Source: Bacteroidales bacterium
GTDB lineage: Bacteria; Bacteroidota; Bacteroidia; Bacteroidales; UBA932
Length of the DNA: 64,000 nucleotides
Direction: 5' to 3'
Assembly: GCA_017959005.1 (NCBI GenBank)
Contig: JAGDBO010000022.1
Span: 1-64,000, forward strand
Position numbers and translations under genes: made by a program. The notes under the pieces are model-generated. The model was not told where the DNA came from. It worked only from the letters and a program-made list of their open reading frames with translations, and made no database searches. This document shows positions 55,562-63,989 of the stretch, in pieces (positions within the stretch are counted from its first letter, which is position 1; each line of letters starts with the position of its first letter).

Positions 55562-55960
55562 AAAGAATTAGTCTGTATGTACGGTACTCCTGAAGCTACC
55601 CTTCATATTAATGTTAAAGTAGTTGATACTGATGGTAATCCAGTTAGTAATGCAAATCTAGCTTTGAGTTACAACAACGTTCCAAATAATATTTACTTTT
55701 TAGGTCCTTTTTACAAGCCAACGGGAATTGATGGAAAAATTGTAGGTGAATTTAGATCTGCTTCCTTTATTCCTGATTATTCAAAATTTGATATTCATCT
55801 AGTCTATTATAAGAAGCTTAACCCAGATTTAGAGAATAAATACAAAGATGATTCTGTAAAAGTCTCATTTATAAAGATTAAAGATCCAAGCGGTAGCTGG
55901 GATCAGGGTACCTATAGAATGGAAGGTGGAACCTTAACTTTAAAGGAGAATAAAGAATAA
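55472..55960 (+). CDS. rSAM-system putative lipoprotein, copy 3
   Basis: The 162-residue lipoprotein has a signal MAKKTISLFKFLMVGLL and lipidated C25, then SKKDKKELVC with a second cysteine (C35), MYGTPEA (36-42), a beta domain (LHINVKVVDTDGNPVSNANL) and the end block KDDSVKV...WDQGTYRME. It follows the radical SAM gene by 41 nt on the same strand. The signal and its upstream sequence are nearly those of copy 1; mature parts are only distantly similar. Confidence 0.83.
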   Translation: MAKKTISLFKFLMVGLLALLGFTSCSKKDKKELVCMYGTPEATLHINVKVVDTDGNPVSNANLALSYNNVPNNIYFLGPFYKPTGIDGKIVGEFRSASFIPDYSKFDIHLVYYKKLNPDLENKYKDDSVKVSFIKIKDPSGSWDQGTYRMEGGTLTLKENKE

Positions 55961-55977
55961 TTATTCCATCTTAGTTT

Positions 55978-56012
55978 GTTATTCAACCCCGTCACGGTGA
56001 AATAACTTTTTT
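55978..56012 (+). terminator. Terminator after lipoprotein 3
   Basis: GTTATT (55978-55983) pairs with AATAAC (56001-56006), with an inner ACC/GGT pairing, followed by six T. The loop side contains CACGGTGAAATA, a motif also present in the 31-bp repeats at 57131. Confidence 0.5.
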
Positions 56013-56014
56013 AC

Positions 56015-56022
56015 TACCTTTG
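56015..56022 (+). promoter_or_regulatory. -7 box for the transposase gene
   Basis: TACCTTTG matches TAnnTTTG. A 6-bp hairpin (GTACAA, 4-nt loop, TTGTAC at 56030-56045) follows at the expected start of the message. Confidence 0.45.
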
Positions 56023-56136
56023 TTCTAAGGTACAATCATTTGTACTGTTTTACGTTCTATCATTCTTGTTAGAAACTTCTTAGAGGCGAATGGATTCGAG
56101 GGGTTACTGACAGCTGATAATTTAGTGTAGTAAAAA

Positions 56137-57012
56137 ATGAAGGGTATGAAGTATTGGTTGGTCACAACAGAGCATCTGAAAGAGAGACTCTTATTCAATG
56201 ACTCAGATGATTTCAAGGCGGGTATGAACTATGTTGCACTATGTTCACAGTTACCGCATATCAAGATCATGGCATTCATTCTCATGTCAAATCACATTCA
56301 TTTTGTTCTGGAGTGTGAATTAGCTGACGCAGAGGCCTTTGTGCTGAAATTCAAAAAGTTGTATTCTCAGTATTACAGTCATAAATATTCTTATAAAGAG
56401 CTACTGAGGAAAAGTATGGTAGATTATAAGGAGATTTATTTAAGCGATGATTCCTTTATAAATGCCATAGCATACGTGCAGATGAACAGCGTTGCTGCAA
56501 ACTTAGTTTTTGATTCTTTCTCTTATCAGTGGGGCACAGGCAGTTCTTTCTTTGGAGAAAAACCGCTTAACATCAAACATTTAGGAGACCTCTCTGCAAG
56601 GAAGAGAGCGGTTATAATGCATAGTCGAGAACCATTGCCTTCACATTTTTGGGTTCATGAGGATGGGTATATTCTCCCCTCTTCATACGTAGACGTAAGG
56701 TTTGTAGAATCTGTATTTAAGACTCCGAACAGAATGCGCTTCTTCCTAAACAAATCATCCAAGGCTAAAATTTCCCAGAACAGAAACACCATATCTCCTA
56801 CGTTCAATGACCAATTTTTAGTATCAGCAGTTTCTGTTTTATGTAAGTCTGTCTTTAAAACTCAGTCTATTGAGGAACTATCGGAGAGTCAACTGGCCGA
56901 ATTAGTGAGACAGCTGCGCTACAGATTTTCTGCCGGAATAAATCAAATCTCCCGTGTGCTCAACATCTCTCTGGAGAGAACCTCTCTTATTCTCGATAAT
57001 TTTAGAGGTTGA
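56137..57012 (+). CDS. REP-associated tyrosine transposase (RAYT)
   Basis: The 291-residue HUH nuclease is related to IS200/IS605 TnpA. The HUH pair is H53-I-H55 in SNHIHFVLE, and candidate catalytic tyrosines follow in KLYSQYYSHKY (76-84). A C-terminal segment of about 130 residues with a helix-turn-helix-like end (AGINQISRVLNISLERTSLI) fits RAYT proteins. Such enzymes process the REP palindromes that flank them, found here 4 nt after the stop. It is intact, single-copy in the window and has no IS200-type ends. Confidence 0.88.
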   Translation: MKGMKYWLVTTEHLKERLLFNDSDDFKAGMNYVALCSQLPHIKIMAFILMSNHIHFVLECELADAEAFVLKFKKLYSQYYSHKYSYKELLRKSMVDYKEIYLSDDSFINAIAYVQMNSVAANLVFDSFSYQWGTGSSFFGEKPLNIKHLGDLSARKRAVIMHSREPLPSHFWVHEDGYILPSSYVDVRFVESVFKTPNRMRFFLNKSSKAKISQNRNTISPTFNDQFLVSAVSVLCKSVFKTQSIEELSESQLAELVRQLRYRFSAGINQISRVLNISLERTSLILDNFRG

Positions 57013-57110
57013 AGTGTGCAAGGTGGTGCTGAAAGTGGGACACCTTGCACGTTTCGGTGGGTAAAATGTGCAAGGTGGTGCTAAAAGTGGGACACCTTGC
57101 ACACTTTTGC
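56994..57110 (+). repeat. REP doublet, right copy
   Basis: Two 35-nt palindromic REPs (57016-57050 and 57068-57102), 17 nt apart, begin 4 nt after the transposase stop codon. The first is the exact reverse complement of 52856-52890. The inverted match to the left copy continues back into the last transposase codons (56994) and forward to 57110. Confidence 0.88.
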
Positions 57111-57130
57111 CGTGAACTCCAGCACCACGA

Positions 57131-57223
57131 ACGGTGAAATAGCAGGGAGCTACTTATGGGCACGGTGAAGTAGCGGGCTGGCGCTTTGGGGGATAGTGAA
57201 ATAGCGGGCGCTGCCCCTATGGG
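57131..57223. repeat. 31-bp imperfect tandem repeats
   Basis: Three units start at 57131, 57162 and 57193, each with (A/T)GGTGAA(A/G)TAGC(A/G)GG near its start. The last overlaps the stop of the following minus-strand gene. Confidence 0.6.
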
Positions 57224-58653
57224 CGTTGGGAGAAGTCGTAGACTTTGATATCGGAGATTGGGTTGGAGGTGTATGGAAGGAAACGCTCCTTTGGCATGGC
57301 AATCAGGCGTATATTCTTTACGCGGTTGTCTGCCTTTTCATCTATAACATAATTGCCTGTTTCCTCACCGTTTTTATCTTTTTCCGATACATAGCGGCCG
57401 TGCATTAAGAGATGGATATTGCAGATGTTAATGTAGTATGGATGTTCGTTGTAATCAACATCGTATGAGTGTTCAATCAACTGGAAGGTCTGAGGTTCTA
57501 CACCGCGCCTTTCCGCCTCATACTCCTGAACGAATCCGTCTGCAAAAGTTACTATTACGGAGACTACAAAGTTCTTTGGATTGTTTGACACCCAGGAAGG
57601 AATTTTCTTAAGGCGGCTCTGCTTATCCATAAAGGAGATATCTGTAACGGTCATTGGCTTAGGGAAATAGATATCTACCGTGTCTTTTATTGCAACAACT
57701 CCGTAGTTGGTTTCTGATATTCTGAATTTTTCTACCGGAATCCAAGTCTCCTTAACCGGTGACACTCCATATCCCTCCCTCTTATCAAAGCTGATTTTAA
57801 GCTCTTTAGCGGTAGAAAAATCAAAGTTCTTGCTGGTGTAATACCACTTTTTCCCCTCTCTCTTAAATCCATCCCAACTGATGTTTGGACTTTTGTCTAT
57901 ATCTGTATCATCTGTAAAATACCTCTCAGTGCGCCAACATATATCCGTAGGAAGTGCGGAACCGTCTACAACCACCTCTAATTGTGCAGTTTTACCGTTG
58001 CCCCAATGCTTTGCCGGTTGAAAATCATACCTTACAATACCGTTAGATGTGGTATATCTCTGAATGAAGGAAAAGTGATATGCAGGCGTGTAGTATGAAT
58101 TATAGAGGGAGTATTTAACCCTGAGGTTTACAACTGCGTTTGCCGGTATGGTGAACTTGGTGTAGGTCCAAAGTCTGGACTCTGCCCAAACTGAGACGGA
58201 ATCCTCCATAGCTTCATCATATTTTTGGTGCCAAGGAGTTACCGCCTGGTGAGCGGAGTGCCACTGTAAAGCGCTGTCATTGAGGAAGAACTGAACGTCT
58301 TTTACATTGCCGTCCCACCATCCGCACTCATAGATAGATTCATTCCAATCGTCACCTACAAAACCGCTCTTTTCTTTAGGAGATCCAACGTAATCTATAG
58401 GGAAGCCGTAATCTATATCCTTTATCTCTTTTGCGGAGTTATTCTTAAGAGTGTAATCTACTGTAACAGTGGTATATGGAATGCCGAGTTGGATTACAAG
58501 TTTCTCTCTGACTATAGCTACGTCCTTTATTGTACGCGGAATTGGGTTGCAGGAACGTGTTACAGATGAAAATCCTATAACAGGGTCTCCGTTGGCGGAA
58601 GCACTAAGCGGCAGAGCCACGGCAAAGATCAAAACGAACAGTAATCTCTTCAT
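57217..58653 (-). CDS. Exported DUF4424-like protein
   Basis: The 478-residue protein has a signal peptide (1-20, SASANGDP) and no lipobox. The first part (about 45-230) resembles DUF4424, an exported beta-rich domain (VDYTLKNNS, NLRVKYSLYNSYYTPAYHFS). The last 180 residues are of unknown type. Function unknown. It is the last gene of the yqeY-led minus-strand group, 33 nt after the previous one. Confidence 0.65.
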   Translation of the reverse strand: MKRLLFVLIFAVALPLSASANGDPVIGFSSVTRSCNPIPRTIKDVAIVREKLVIQLGIPYTTVTVDYTLKNNSAKEIKDIDYGFPIDYVGSPKEKSGFVGDDWNESIYECGWWDGNVKDVQFFLNDSALQWHSAHQAVTPWHQKYDEAMEDSVSVWAESRLWTYTKFTIPANAVVNLRVKYSLYNSYYTPAYHFSFIQRYTTSNGIVRYDFQPAKHWGNGKTAQLEVVVDGSALPTDICWRTERYFTDDTDIDKSPNISWDGFKREGKKWYYTSKNFDFSTAKELKISFDKREGYGVSPVKETWIPVEKFRISETNYGVVAIKDTVDIYFPKPMTVTDISFMDKQSRLKKIPSWVSNNPKNFVVSVIVTFADGFVQEYEAERRGVEPQTFQLIEHSYDVDYNEHPYYINICNIHLLMHGRYVSEKDKNGEETGNYVIDEKADNRVKNIRLIAMPKERFLPYTSNPISDIKVYDFSQRP

Positions 58654-58686
58654 AGTCGGCGTTTTGAAATATATTTAAAATAATTA

Positions 58687-59874
58687 TTAGTTTTCTTTAC
58701 GTATAAAGTGGAGGGAACCGTTTTTTCCACTGAGTTCCAGTTTCTTACCAGAGGCGTCAATGTTGGTGGCGTAAGAAACTGCTTTGTTCAGACTTATTTG
58801 TTTCTTAATATCCTCCTTCACCTCTTCAGATAAGAGGCTCTTAATGATAGACTTAACGGAATCTGCCATCTCCTCTTTGAAGGTGATGCCGCTCTGGTCT
58901 ATGTCAAATATGATGGCATCTTTGTTAGGAATCAGGTAGAGAGAATCTTTCTTAACCTCCCATTTACCCGGAATAAAGGATTTCTGAACCAGTTTGCCGG
59001 AGAATACGGAGCCTGAGAGTGGGTTGTTTATTGTATACTCAAAAGTATGGTCCTCTTTGAAGATCACATCAATAGTGTAGTTATCTGCAGAGAGGGCTGT
59101 CCAGCATCCCGTAACCTCTTTAGCTGTAGCATTGTGAACGTTTTTAATGTTTCTCTCCTCAAATTCCTTAAGATCCTTATCTGTAATGTTCATAAGGAAT
59201 TTGTTGGACTCGTTAAGTTCTATACACTTGTCCAAGACGTAGTTATAGAGATACTTACGCATCTCCACATAGTCTATGTAGATTTTTGTACGTATGTCTG
59301 AAAGTTTGTCAGAGCAGAGTTTGTAGAAACTGCCCTCGTCAAAGAGAGCATCAGATGCCATAACAATCTTGTAGGTCTCCTCATCCGTAAGAGGTTTTCT
59401 GAAGTAAACCCAGTCTGTCATCTGATCAATCAACATTGAACGAAGATCATAGCACTTCTGAACGTTCTTTATAAAGGTCATATCATCCAGCGTGCTCCAG
59501 GAATCCTGGCTGCTGTTGAAGATAGATTCGTTTGAACGGTCAAACCTGAGATCCGGGTTCAGAAGATTAGGAATCAGATAGTTAATAAAGGAGATAAGAG
59601 TATCCTTTGAGATGCTCCTAATGTTCTCTTTATGGTCTAAGACATATCTGGCATTCTCCCAGCCGCTCTCCTCCGTCTTTAATATTTCTCTGATGGTATT
59701 TATTGTCTGGTCAATATCATGAATAACCATCATTGAGACCTGGCGGCGTTCCTCAGCCTCATGCTTTTTGTTTATAAGATGTGATACACCAAAGGTGAGC
59801 AAAATAGAGATAACAGTTGCCAATATGGTTATCAGCAACTGTTTAGCCAGATCAGAAGATGAGAATTTTGACAT
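58687..59874 (-). CDS. Single-pass membrane protein of unknown function
   Basis: The 395-residue protein has one N-terminal transmembrane helix (about 11-31) followed by KKHEAEERRQ and a largely helical, charged remainder with probable coiled coils (about 35-70). Near residue 260 a beta-rich stretch begins (GCWTALSADNYTIDVIF...KWEVKKDSLYL) that resembles lipocalin-like or META-type stability domains. I do not recognise the family. It starts 10 nt after the upstream lipoprotein gene. Confidence 0.6.
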   Translation of the reverse strand: MSKFSSSDLAKQLLITILATVISILLTFGVSHLINKKHEAEERRQVSMMVIHDIDQTINTIREILKTEESGWENARYVLDHKENIRSISKDTLISFINYLIPNLLNPDLRFDRSNESIFNSSQDSWSTLDDMTFIKNVQKCYDLRSMLIDQMTDWVYFRKPLTDEETYKIVMASDALFDEGSFYKLCSDKLSDIRTKIYIDYVEMRKYLYNYVLDKCIELNESNKFLMNITDKDLKEFEERNIKNVHNATAKEVTGCWTALSADNYTIDVIFKEDHTFEYTINNPLSGSVFSGKLVQKSFIPGKWEVKKDSLYLIPNKDAIIFDIDQSGITFKEEMADSVKSIIKSLLSEEVKEDIKKQISLNKAVSYATNIDASGKKLELSGKNGSLHFIRKEN

Positions 59875-59884
59875 CTGAAATCTC

Positions 59885-60364
59885 TTACTGAGCTTCCCCG
59901 CCTATTATGGTAATGACAACGTTCATTGCATTGCCAATAGGATCTGCAGCACGCAACGTTACCATTCCGTCAGATTTAGCAACAACCTGAAGCACCTGGG
60001 TAGCACCGGTAGATGCACTTACAGTACCGTAGTTGTATCCCGCCTTGGTAGGAGGAGCAACGCTTGAACCCTTTGAAACAGCCGTAAGAGTAACCTCACC
60101 GGAACCGGTTGCAGTCCAGCTTACATTGCCGTTAAAAGCTGCCTTGCTGGAGGAGTTACCAACATATACTTTGATTGTGTTTCCAACTCCCATAGTAAAG
60201 CCGTTCATATTTACTGTAGAGCCGTTCTCAAAGAACATCTTTGCGTTTATGGTCTTGAAGGTTTCTACGTCCGGTTCAACTTCTCTTGTCTTAGTCTTGG
60301 AGCAAGAGATTATGATTGGCAAAGTAAGAGCGGCCAAAATAAAAAATGATGCAAAACGTTTCAT
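59885..60364 (-). CDS. Small lipoprotein with Ig-like fold
   Basis: The start at 60364 gives MKRFASFFILAALTLPIIIS and lipidated C21; an in-frame ATG 30 nt upstream only adds a hydrophilic stretch. The mature part of about 139 residues is rich in Gly, Thr, Ser and Val and looks like a bacterial Ig-like (Big) beta sandwich (VSWTATGSGEVTLTAVSKGS). Function unknown. Confidence 0.65.
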   Translation of the reverse strand: MKRFASFFILAALTLPIIISCSKTKTREVEPDVETFKTINAKMFFENGSTVNMNGFTMGVGNTIKVYVGNSSSKAAFNGNVSWTATGSGEVTLTAVSKGSSVAPPTKAGYNYGTVSASTGATQVLQVVAKSDGMVTLRAADPIGNAMNVVITIIGGEAQ

Positions 60365-60373
60365 ATCAAAAAA

Positions 60374-60396
60374 TTTTGTATTGGGATAATACAAAA
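60374..60396 (-). terminator. Hairpin with T-run between two lipoprotein genes
   Basis: A perfect 9-bp inverted repeat (60374-60382 and 60388-60396) with a 5-nt loop is followed on the minus strand by TTTTTT. The stem is AT-rich, so termination is probably partial, giving polarity within the group. Confidence 0.45.
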
Positions 60397-60412
60397 AGCG
60401 TGCTAAAAGCCC

Positions 60413-61174
60413 TTAGTACTTATCCTCTATCTCGTCCTCTTTATTCTCAATGTAGTCCTTAAAGCTCTCTCTAACGCTCTTAGGCAGAGAGTTATCTGAC
60501 ATCACCTTCTTCTCTATGCCCCACAGGTGATCTTCAATCTGCTTAGCCTTGCTTTTGTTGCGGTTCTTAAGAGCTCTGTCATACTGAGCCAGAAGGCCGT
60601 AGATTCCGTGGAATTCCAAAAGTTCGCTCAGTGTGCCGGGTTTCTTATTATCAACCTTTTGCTTCTGCGGAGACTCCGGAGCGGAGAGGTTTTTGTCTGA
60701 CTCCATAACATTGAAAATCATTCTCACGCCCTTGGTCTTATTGAGCAGTTCCTTAGCCTCGTTATATGTGAAATCCTTCTTGCCATCCTCTCCAACAGAG
60801 AAGACAATGGTATTCTCTACGCTGTTGCCTGAATTATAGACCGGTACAAGGTTATCCAGATCCTCCGCCTTGAGAACGAATCCGTCTCTGATTCTTATTC
60901 CTCTGTCATCCAGAAGGTTCATCTCCATATCCATAGAACCTATAAGGCCGGAAGCCTCTTTGCGTACAGGCACAACTCCCTGAATCATCCACTTGGAAGG
61001 GTCATCAGGATTCTGAGCGGTAAAAAGCTTTACATCAGCACCTAAGCTGAATGAAGCAAAAGCGTTGCCTGCAAACTCAACGGTGTTTTTAGGAACATAA
61101 AGTTCTACAGGCTTCTTATCAACGCAAGATGCGGTACTTATTGCAACTGCAAGAATCAAAAGTAGTTTTTTCAT
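60413..61174 (-). CDS. Lipoprotein of unknown function
   Basis: The 253-residue lipoprotein has a signal MKKLLLILAVAISTAS with lipidated C17. The middle is beta-rich (about 25-125) and the end is a charged helical region (about 185-253, KNRNKSKAKQIEDHLWGIEKK). I do not recognise the family. It starts 20 nt after yqeY. Confidence 0.6.
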   Translation of the reverse strand: MKKLLLILAVAISTASCVDKKPVELYVPKNTVEFAGNAFASFSLGADVKLFTAQNPDDPSKWMIQGVVPVRKEASGLIGSMDMEMNLLDDRGIRIRDGFVLKAEDLDNLVPVYNSGNSVENTIVFSVGEDGKKDFTYNEAKELLNKTKGVRMIFNVMESDKNLSAPESPQKQKVDNKKPGTLSELLEFHGIYGLLAQYDRALKNRNKSKAKQIEDHLWGIEKKVMSDNSLPKSVRESFKDYIENKEDEIEDKY

Positions 61175-61194
61175 ATCGCGATAGTTTTGTTTTC

Positions 61195-61644
61195 TTAAGA
61201 GAGTAAATTCTTTACAACGGTAGAGATTGTTCTGCCGTCTGCCGCTCCCGCCAATGCCTTTGTGGCCAGCCCCATAACCTTTCCCATATCTTTAAGGGAG
61301 GTGGCGCCAACCTGTGCAATAATCTCCTTTATCTTTGCCTCAACCTCCTCTACCGGAAGCTGTTTAGGAAGGTACTTTTCCATAATGGCAGCCTCTGCCA
61401 ACTCGTTATCTGCAAGTTCTTTATGATTTGCAGCAACATACTGATCTGCCGCCTCTTTACGCTGTTTGACAAGTTTCTGAATCATCTTCAGAATATCTGC
61501 GTCCGTAACCTCTTTATTTCCTCCCTCAGATGTTTTAAAGAGTAGAATCTCACCCTTGATTGCTCTTACAGCGTTCATTGCTACGGTATCCTTGGCCTTC
61601 ATTGCAGCCTTGATATCCTCTTGAATTTGTTGTTCCAGTGCCAT
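61195..61644 (-). CDS. yqeY: GatB/YqeY domain protein
   Basis: The 149-residue helical protein matches the YqeY family, related to the tRNA-binding tail of GatB: MALEQQIQEDIKAAMKAKD, then AAIMEKYLPKQLPVEEVEAK and GKVMGLATKALAGAADGRTIS. Its role is not established but a link to tRNA amidation is suspected. The second ATG is chosen; the first adds two residues. Heads the minus-strand group to 57217. Confidence 0.9.
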   Translation of the reverse strand: MALEQQIQEDIKAAMKAKDTVAMNAVRAIKGEILLFKTSEGGNKEVTDADILKMIQKLVKQRKEAADQYVAANHKELADNELAEAAIMEKYLPKQLPVEEVEAKIKEIIAQVGATSLKDMGKVMGLATKALAGAADGRTISTVVKNLLS

Positions 61645-61666
61645 AACCACATTGTTTTGCTCCCTG

Positions 61667-61674
61667 CAAATTTA
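61667..61674 (-). promoter_or_regulatory. -7 box for the yqeY group
   Basis: Minus-strand TAAATTTG matches TAnnTTTG 22 nt before yqeY. No -33 match. Confidence 0.4.
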
Positions 61675-61685
61675 ATAATTATTAC

Positions 61686-61693
61686 TATATTTG
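61686..61693 (+). promoter_or_regulatory. -7 box for ogt-yeiH
   Basis: TATATTTG is a perfect -7 box 24 nt before ogt. No TTTG at the right distance. Confidence 0.5.
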
Positions 61694-61717
61694 TGAAAGT
61701 GCTTAACGAGGAAGAGT

Positions 61718-62299
61718 ATGCTGAAAGTAAATATCTACGAATACGACTCCCCTTGCGGGACACTCCTTCTTGCAGTAAAGAGAGGCAAACTCTGCCTCTG
61801 CTCCTGGAAGGGAAGCAAAAGAACCGAGGCCGCAATGGCCAGACTCTCCAAACTTCTCAATGTTGAGTTTGTCTTCCCTGAGGAGAAGGAGAAAAAGCCT
61901 TCATCCAAAACAATTTCATTGGCTATCAAACAGTTGAACCAGTATTTCTCCAAAAGGAGAAAGAGTTTCAATGTGCCATACCTGGAGATGGGAACCGAGT
62001 TCCAGAAGAAGGTATGGAATAACCTTAAGGACGTACCTTACGGCAAGACAACCTCTTACGCAGATATTGCAAAGGAGATTGAGGAGCCTGAGGCAATAAG
62101 GGCGGTGGCCAACGTATGCGGAGACAACGCACTCTCTCTCATCATTCCTTGCCACAGGGCAATAGGAAGTGACGGCTCCTTAGTGGGTTACGCCGGAGGT
62201 CTGCCGGTAAAGAGGTTCCTCATAGATATGGAGAGCACCCAGCAGACACTGCCGTTTAAAGATCCCGTTAAGAGAAAAGCAAAACCTAAATCTAAATAA
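61718..62299 (+). CDS. ogt: Methylated-DNA--protein-cysteine methyltransferase
   Basis: Repairs O6-methylguanine by transferring the methyl group to its own cysteine. The 193-residue protein has the acceptor C145 in IIPCHRAIG, the helix-turn-helix DNA-binding part before it (VPYGKTTSYADIAKEI) and a typical N-terminal domain. A basic tail (KRKAKPKSK) follows the catalytic domain. The next gene starts 2 nt later. Confidence 0.94.
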   Translation: MLKVNIYEYDSPCGTLLLAVKRGKLCLCSWKGSKRTEAAMARLSKLLNVEFVFPEEKEKKPSSKTISLAIKQLNQYFSKRRKSFNVPYLEMGTEFQKKVWNNLKDVPYGKTTSYADIAKEIEEPEAIRAVANVCGDNALSLIIPCHRAIGSDGSLVGYAGGLPVKRFLIDMESTQQTLPFKDPVKRKAKPKSK

Positions 62300-62301
62300 A
62301 A

Positions 62302-63702
62302 ATGAAAAAGGAAGACTGGCTTGCAGTTTGGATTGGAGTAGTTCTCATTGTTGTTGCGGCTGTTGCCGTACTTACAAAAGCATTTGATTTTTCCGCCCTT
62401 AAATTCTCCACCTGGCATCTTTGGGAAGGTGTTGCAGAAAAGAAGAGTCTGCTGAGCCAGATGGACGGAGCCTTCTGGATTAAACTTGCCCGCACATTTT
62501 TGGTTCTGGCCTTTTTGTTTGCAATTGGCATAAAGCTTATGGGAGAGAGAGTTACAAAGTTCTTTGGAGCCTTTCTGGGACTCTTTATCCTGGCCGTAAT
62601 TGTAAGAATCATAAGCGCAGAGTTTACATTCAACAGATATTTGGAGTGGGCTTTCTGGGCTCTGATTGTGGGACTTTTAATCTCCAACACCGTTGGCGTT
62701 CCCGAGTGGCTCAAGCCGGCAATCAGAACGGAGTTCTACATTAAGACCGGATTGGTTGTAATGGGATTCTCAGTCCTCTTTTCAAACATTGCAAAGTTCG
62801 GACTCTACGGACTTGGAATTGCCTGGATTGTCACCCCTATTGTGATTCTCTTCATGTGGTGGCTGGGAACCAAAATCTTTAAGATTGAAAACAAGCCGCT
62901 GGTTATCACAATGGCCTCAGCAACAAGTGTCTGCGGAACGTCTGCAGCCATTGCTACCGGTGCTGCGGCAAAGGCCAAGAAGGATGACCTCTCCATTGCA
63001 ATCTCCATCTCCATAATCTTTACAATACTCATGATGGTCTTTGAACCAATGATAATCCGCTGGGTTGGAATGAGTCAGATTATGGGAGGTTCGCTTATAG
63101 GAGGTACGGTAGATTCCACCGGAGCGGTAGTTCTTGCAGGTAATGCACTGGGACCTGAGGCTGAACAGGCAGCAGTTCTGGTTAAATCCATTCAGAACAT
63201 ACTCATTGGATTTATAGCCTTCTTTGTTGCACTCTTCTTTGCTACAAAGGTAGACCGCGTTGGAACCCAGAGAGTTGGAGCGGGCGAAATCTGGCGCCGT
63301 TTCCCTAAGTTCATAATAGGTTTCTTTGCAGCCTCACTGGTTGCCTCATTCATAATTCTTCCGCTCTACGGAAGTGATAACGTAAGTGCAATCAACAAGA
63401 CTCTAGACCAGTACAAGAACTGGGCTTTTGTGCTGGCATTCACAAGCATAGGATTGGATACCAACTTTAGAGAGATAATTAAGAAGATGCAGGGCGGTAA
63501 GGTCCTCTGGCTCTATGTAATTGGCCAGTTGTTCAACATTGCCCTCACATTCCTGGCCGTATGGCTGCTGCTCTCCGGCAGGTTCCTCCCTACTCCAAAA
63601 CTTGATGACTACGGCAGCAAGAAGGTTGAGCCTAAGGTTGTTCCGGCTCCTCAGCCTGCAAAGACAGCCCTCAATTCCACTTACTATCTGGGCAAATCTT
63701 AG
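62302..63702 (+). CDS. YeiH family putative sulfate exporter
   Basis: A polytopic inner-membrane protein of 466 residues with about 11 hydrophobic segments. Family features are the glycine-rich ATSVCGTSAAIATGAA and GGTVDSTGAVVLAGNALG, and FTSIGLDTNFREI near the end. The family (UPF0324) is annotated as putative sulfate or sulfonate exporters, without firm evidence. The first 70 residues and the final Pro-rich tail (PAPQPAK) are extra. The next gene starts 2 nt later. Confidence 0.88.
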   Translation: MKKEDWLAVWIGVVLIVVAAVAVLTKAFDFSALKFSTWHLWEGVAEKKSLLSQMDGAFWIKLARTFLVLAFLFAIGIKLMGERVTKFFGAFLGLFILAVIVRIISAEFTFNRYLEWAFWALIVGLLISNTVGVPEWLKPAIRTEFYIKTGLVVMGFSVLFSNIAKFGLYGLGIAWIVTPIVILFMWWLGTKIFKIENKPLVITMASATSVCGTSAAIATGAAAKAKKDDLSIAISISIIFTILMMVFEPMIIRWVGMSQIMGGSLIGGTVDSTGAVVLAGNALGPEAEQAAVLVKSIQNILIGFIAFFVALFFATKVDRVGTQRVGAGEIWRRFPKFIIGFFAASLVASFIILPLYGSDNVSAINKTLDQYKNWAFVLAFTSIGLDTNFREIIKKMQGGKVLWLYVIGQLFNIALTFLAVWLLLSGRFLPTPKLDDYGSKKVEPKVVPAPQPAKTALNSTYYLGKS

Positions 63703-63704
63703 GC

Positions 63705-63989
63705 ATGAATCCTAAAACGGAGAAGATAATAATAAGGGCGGTGACTGTCATAATGATAGTTGCCGTCCTTGTTTGTGTACTCTGGATTATGGCTTTCCGT
63801 CTAGGGCTGGCGGAGAAATATGACTTTGGAGCGGGAGCCTATTACTATGCGGATATACCTGATTACGATAAGGTTATAGGAGAAGACTCCTACAAACCCG
63901 CCATCCCTTTATGGATTTACCTCATTCTCTTTTTTGGATGGGGATGGATTATGTGGAGAATCTGGTCTCTGATGGAGAGAAAAAAGTAA
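63705..63989 (+). CDS. Small two-helix membrane protein
   Basis: The 94-residue protein has hydrophobic helices at about 9-32 and 69-88, separated by an acidic, tyrosine-rich loop (GAYYYADIPDYDKVIGED). I do not recognise a function. Its coupling to the YeiH-type transporter suggests an accessory role (inference). Confidence 0.7.
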   Translation: MNPKTEKIIIRAVTVIMIVAVLVCVLWIMAFRLGLAEKYDFGAGAYYYADIPDYDKVIGEDSYKPAIPLWIYLILFFGWGWIMWRIWSLMERKK

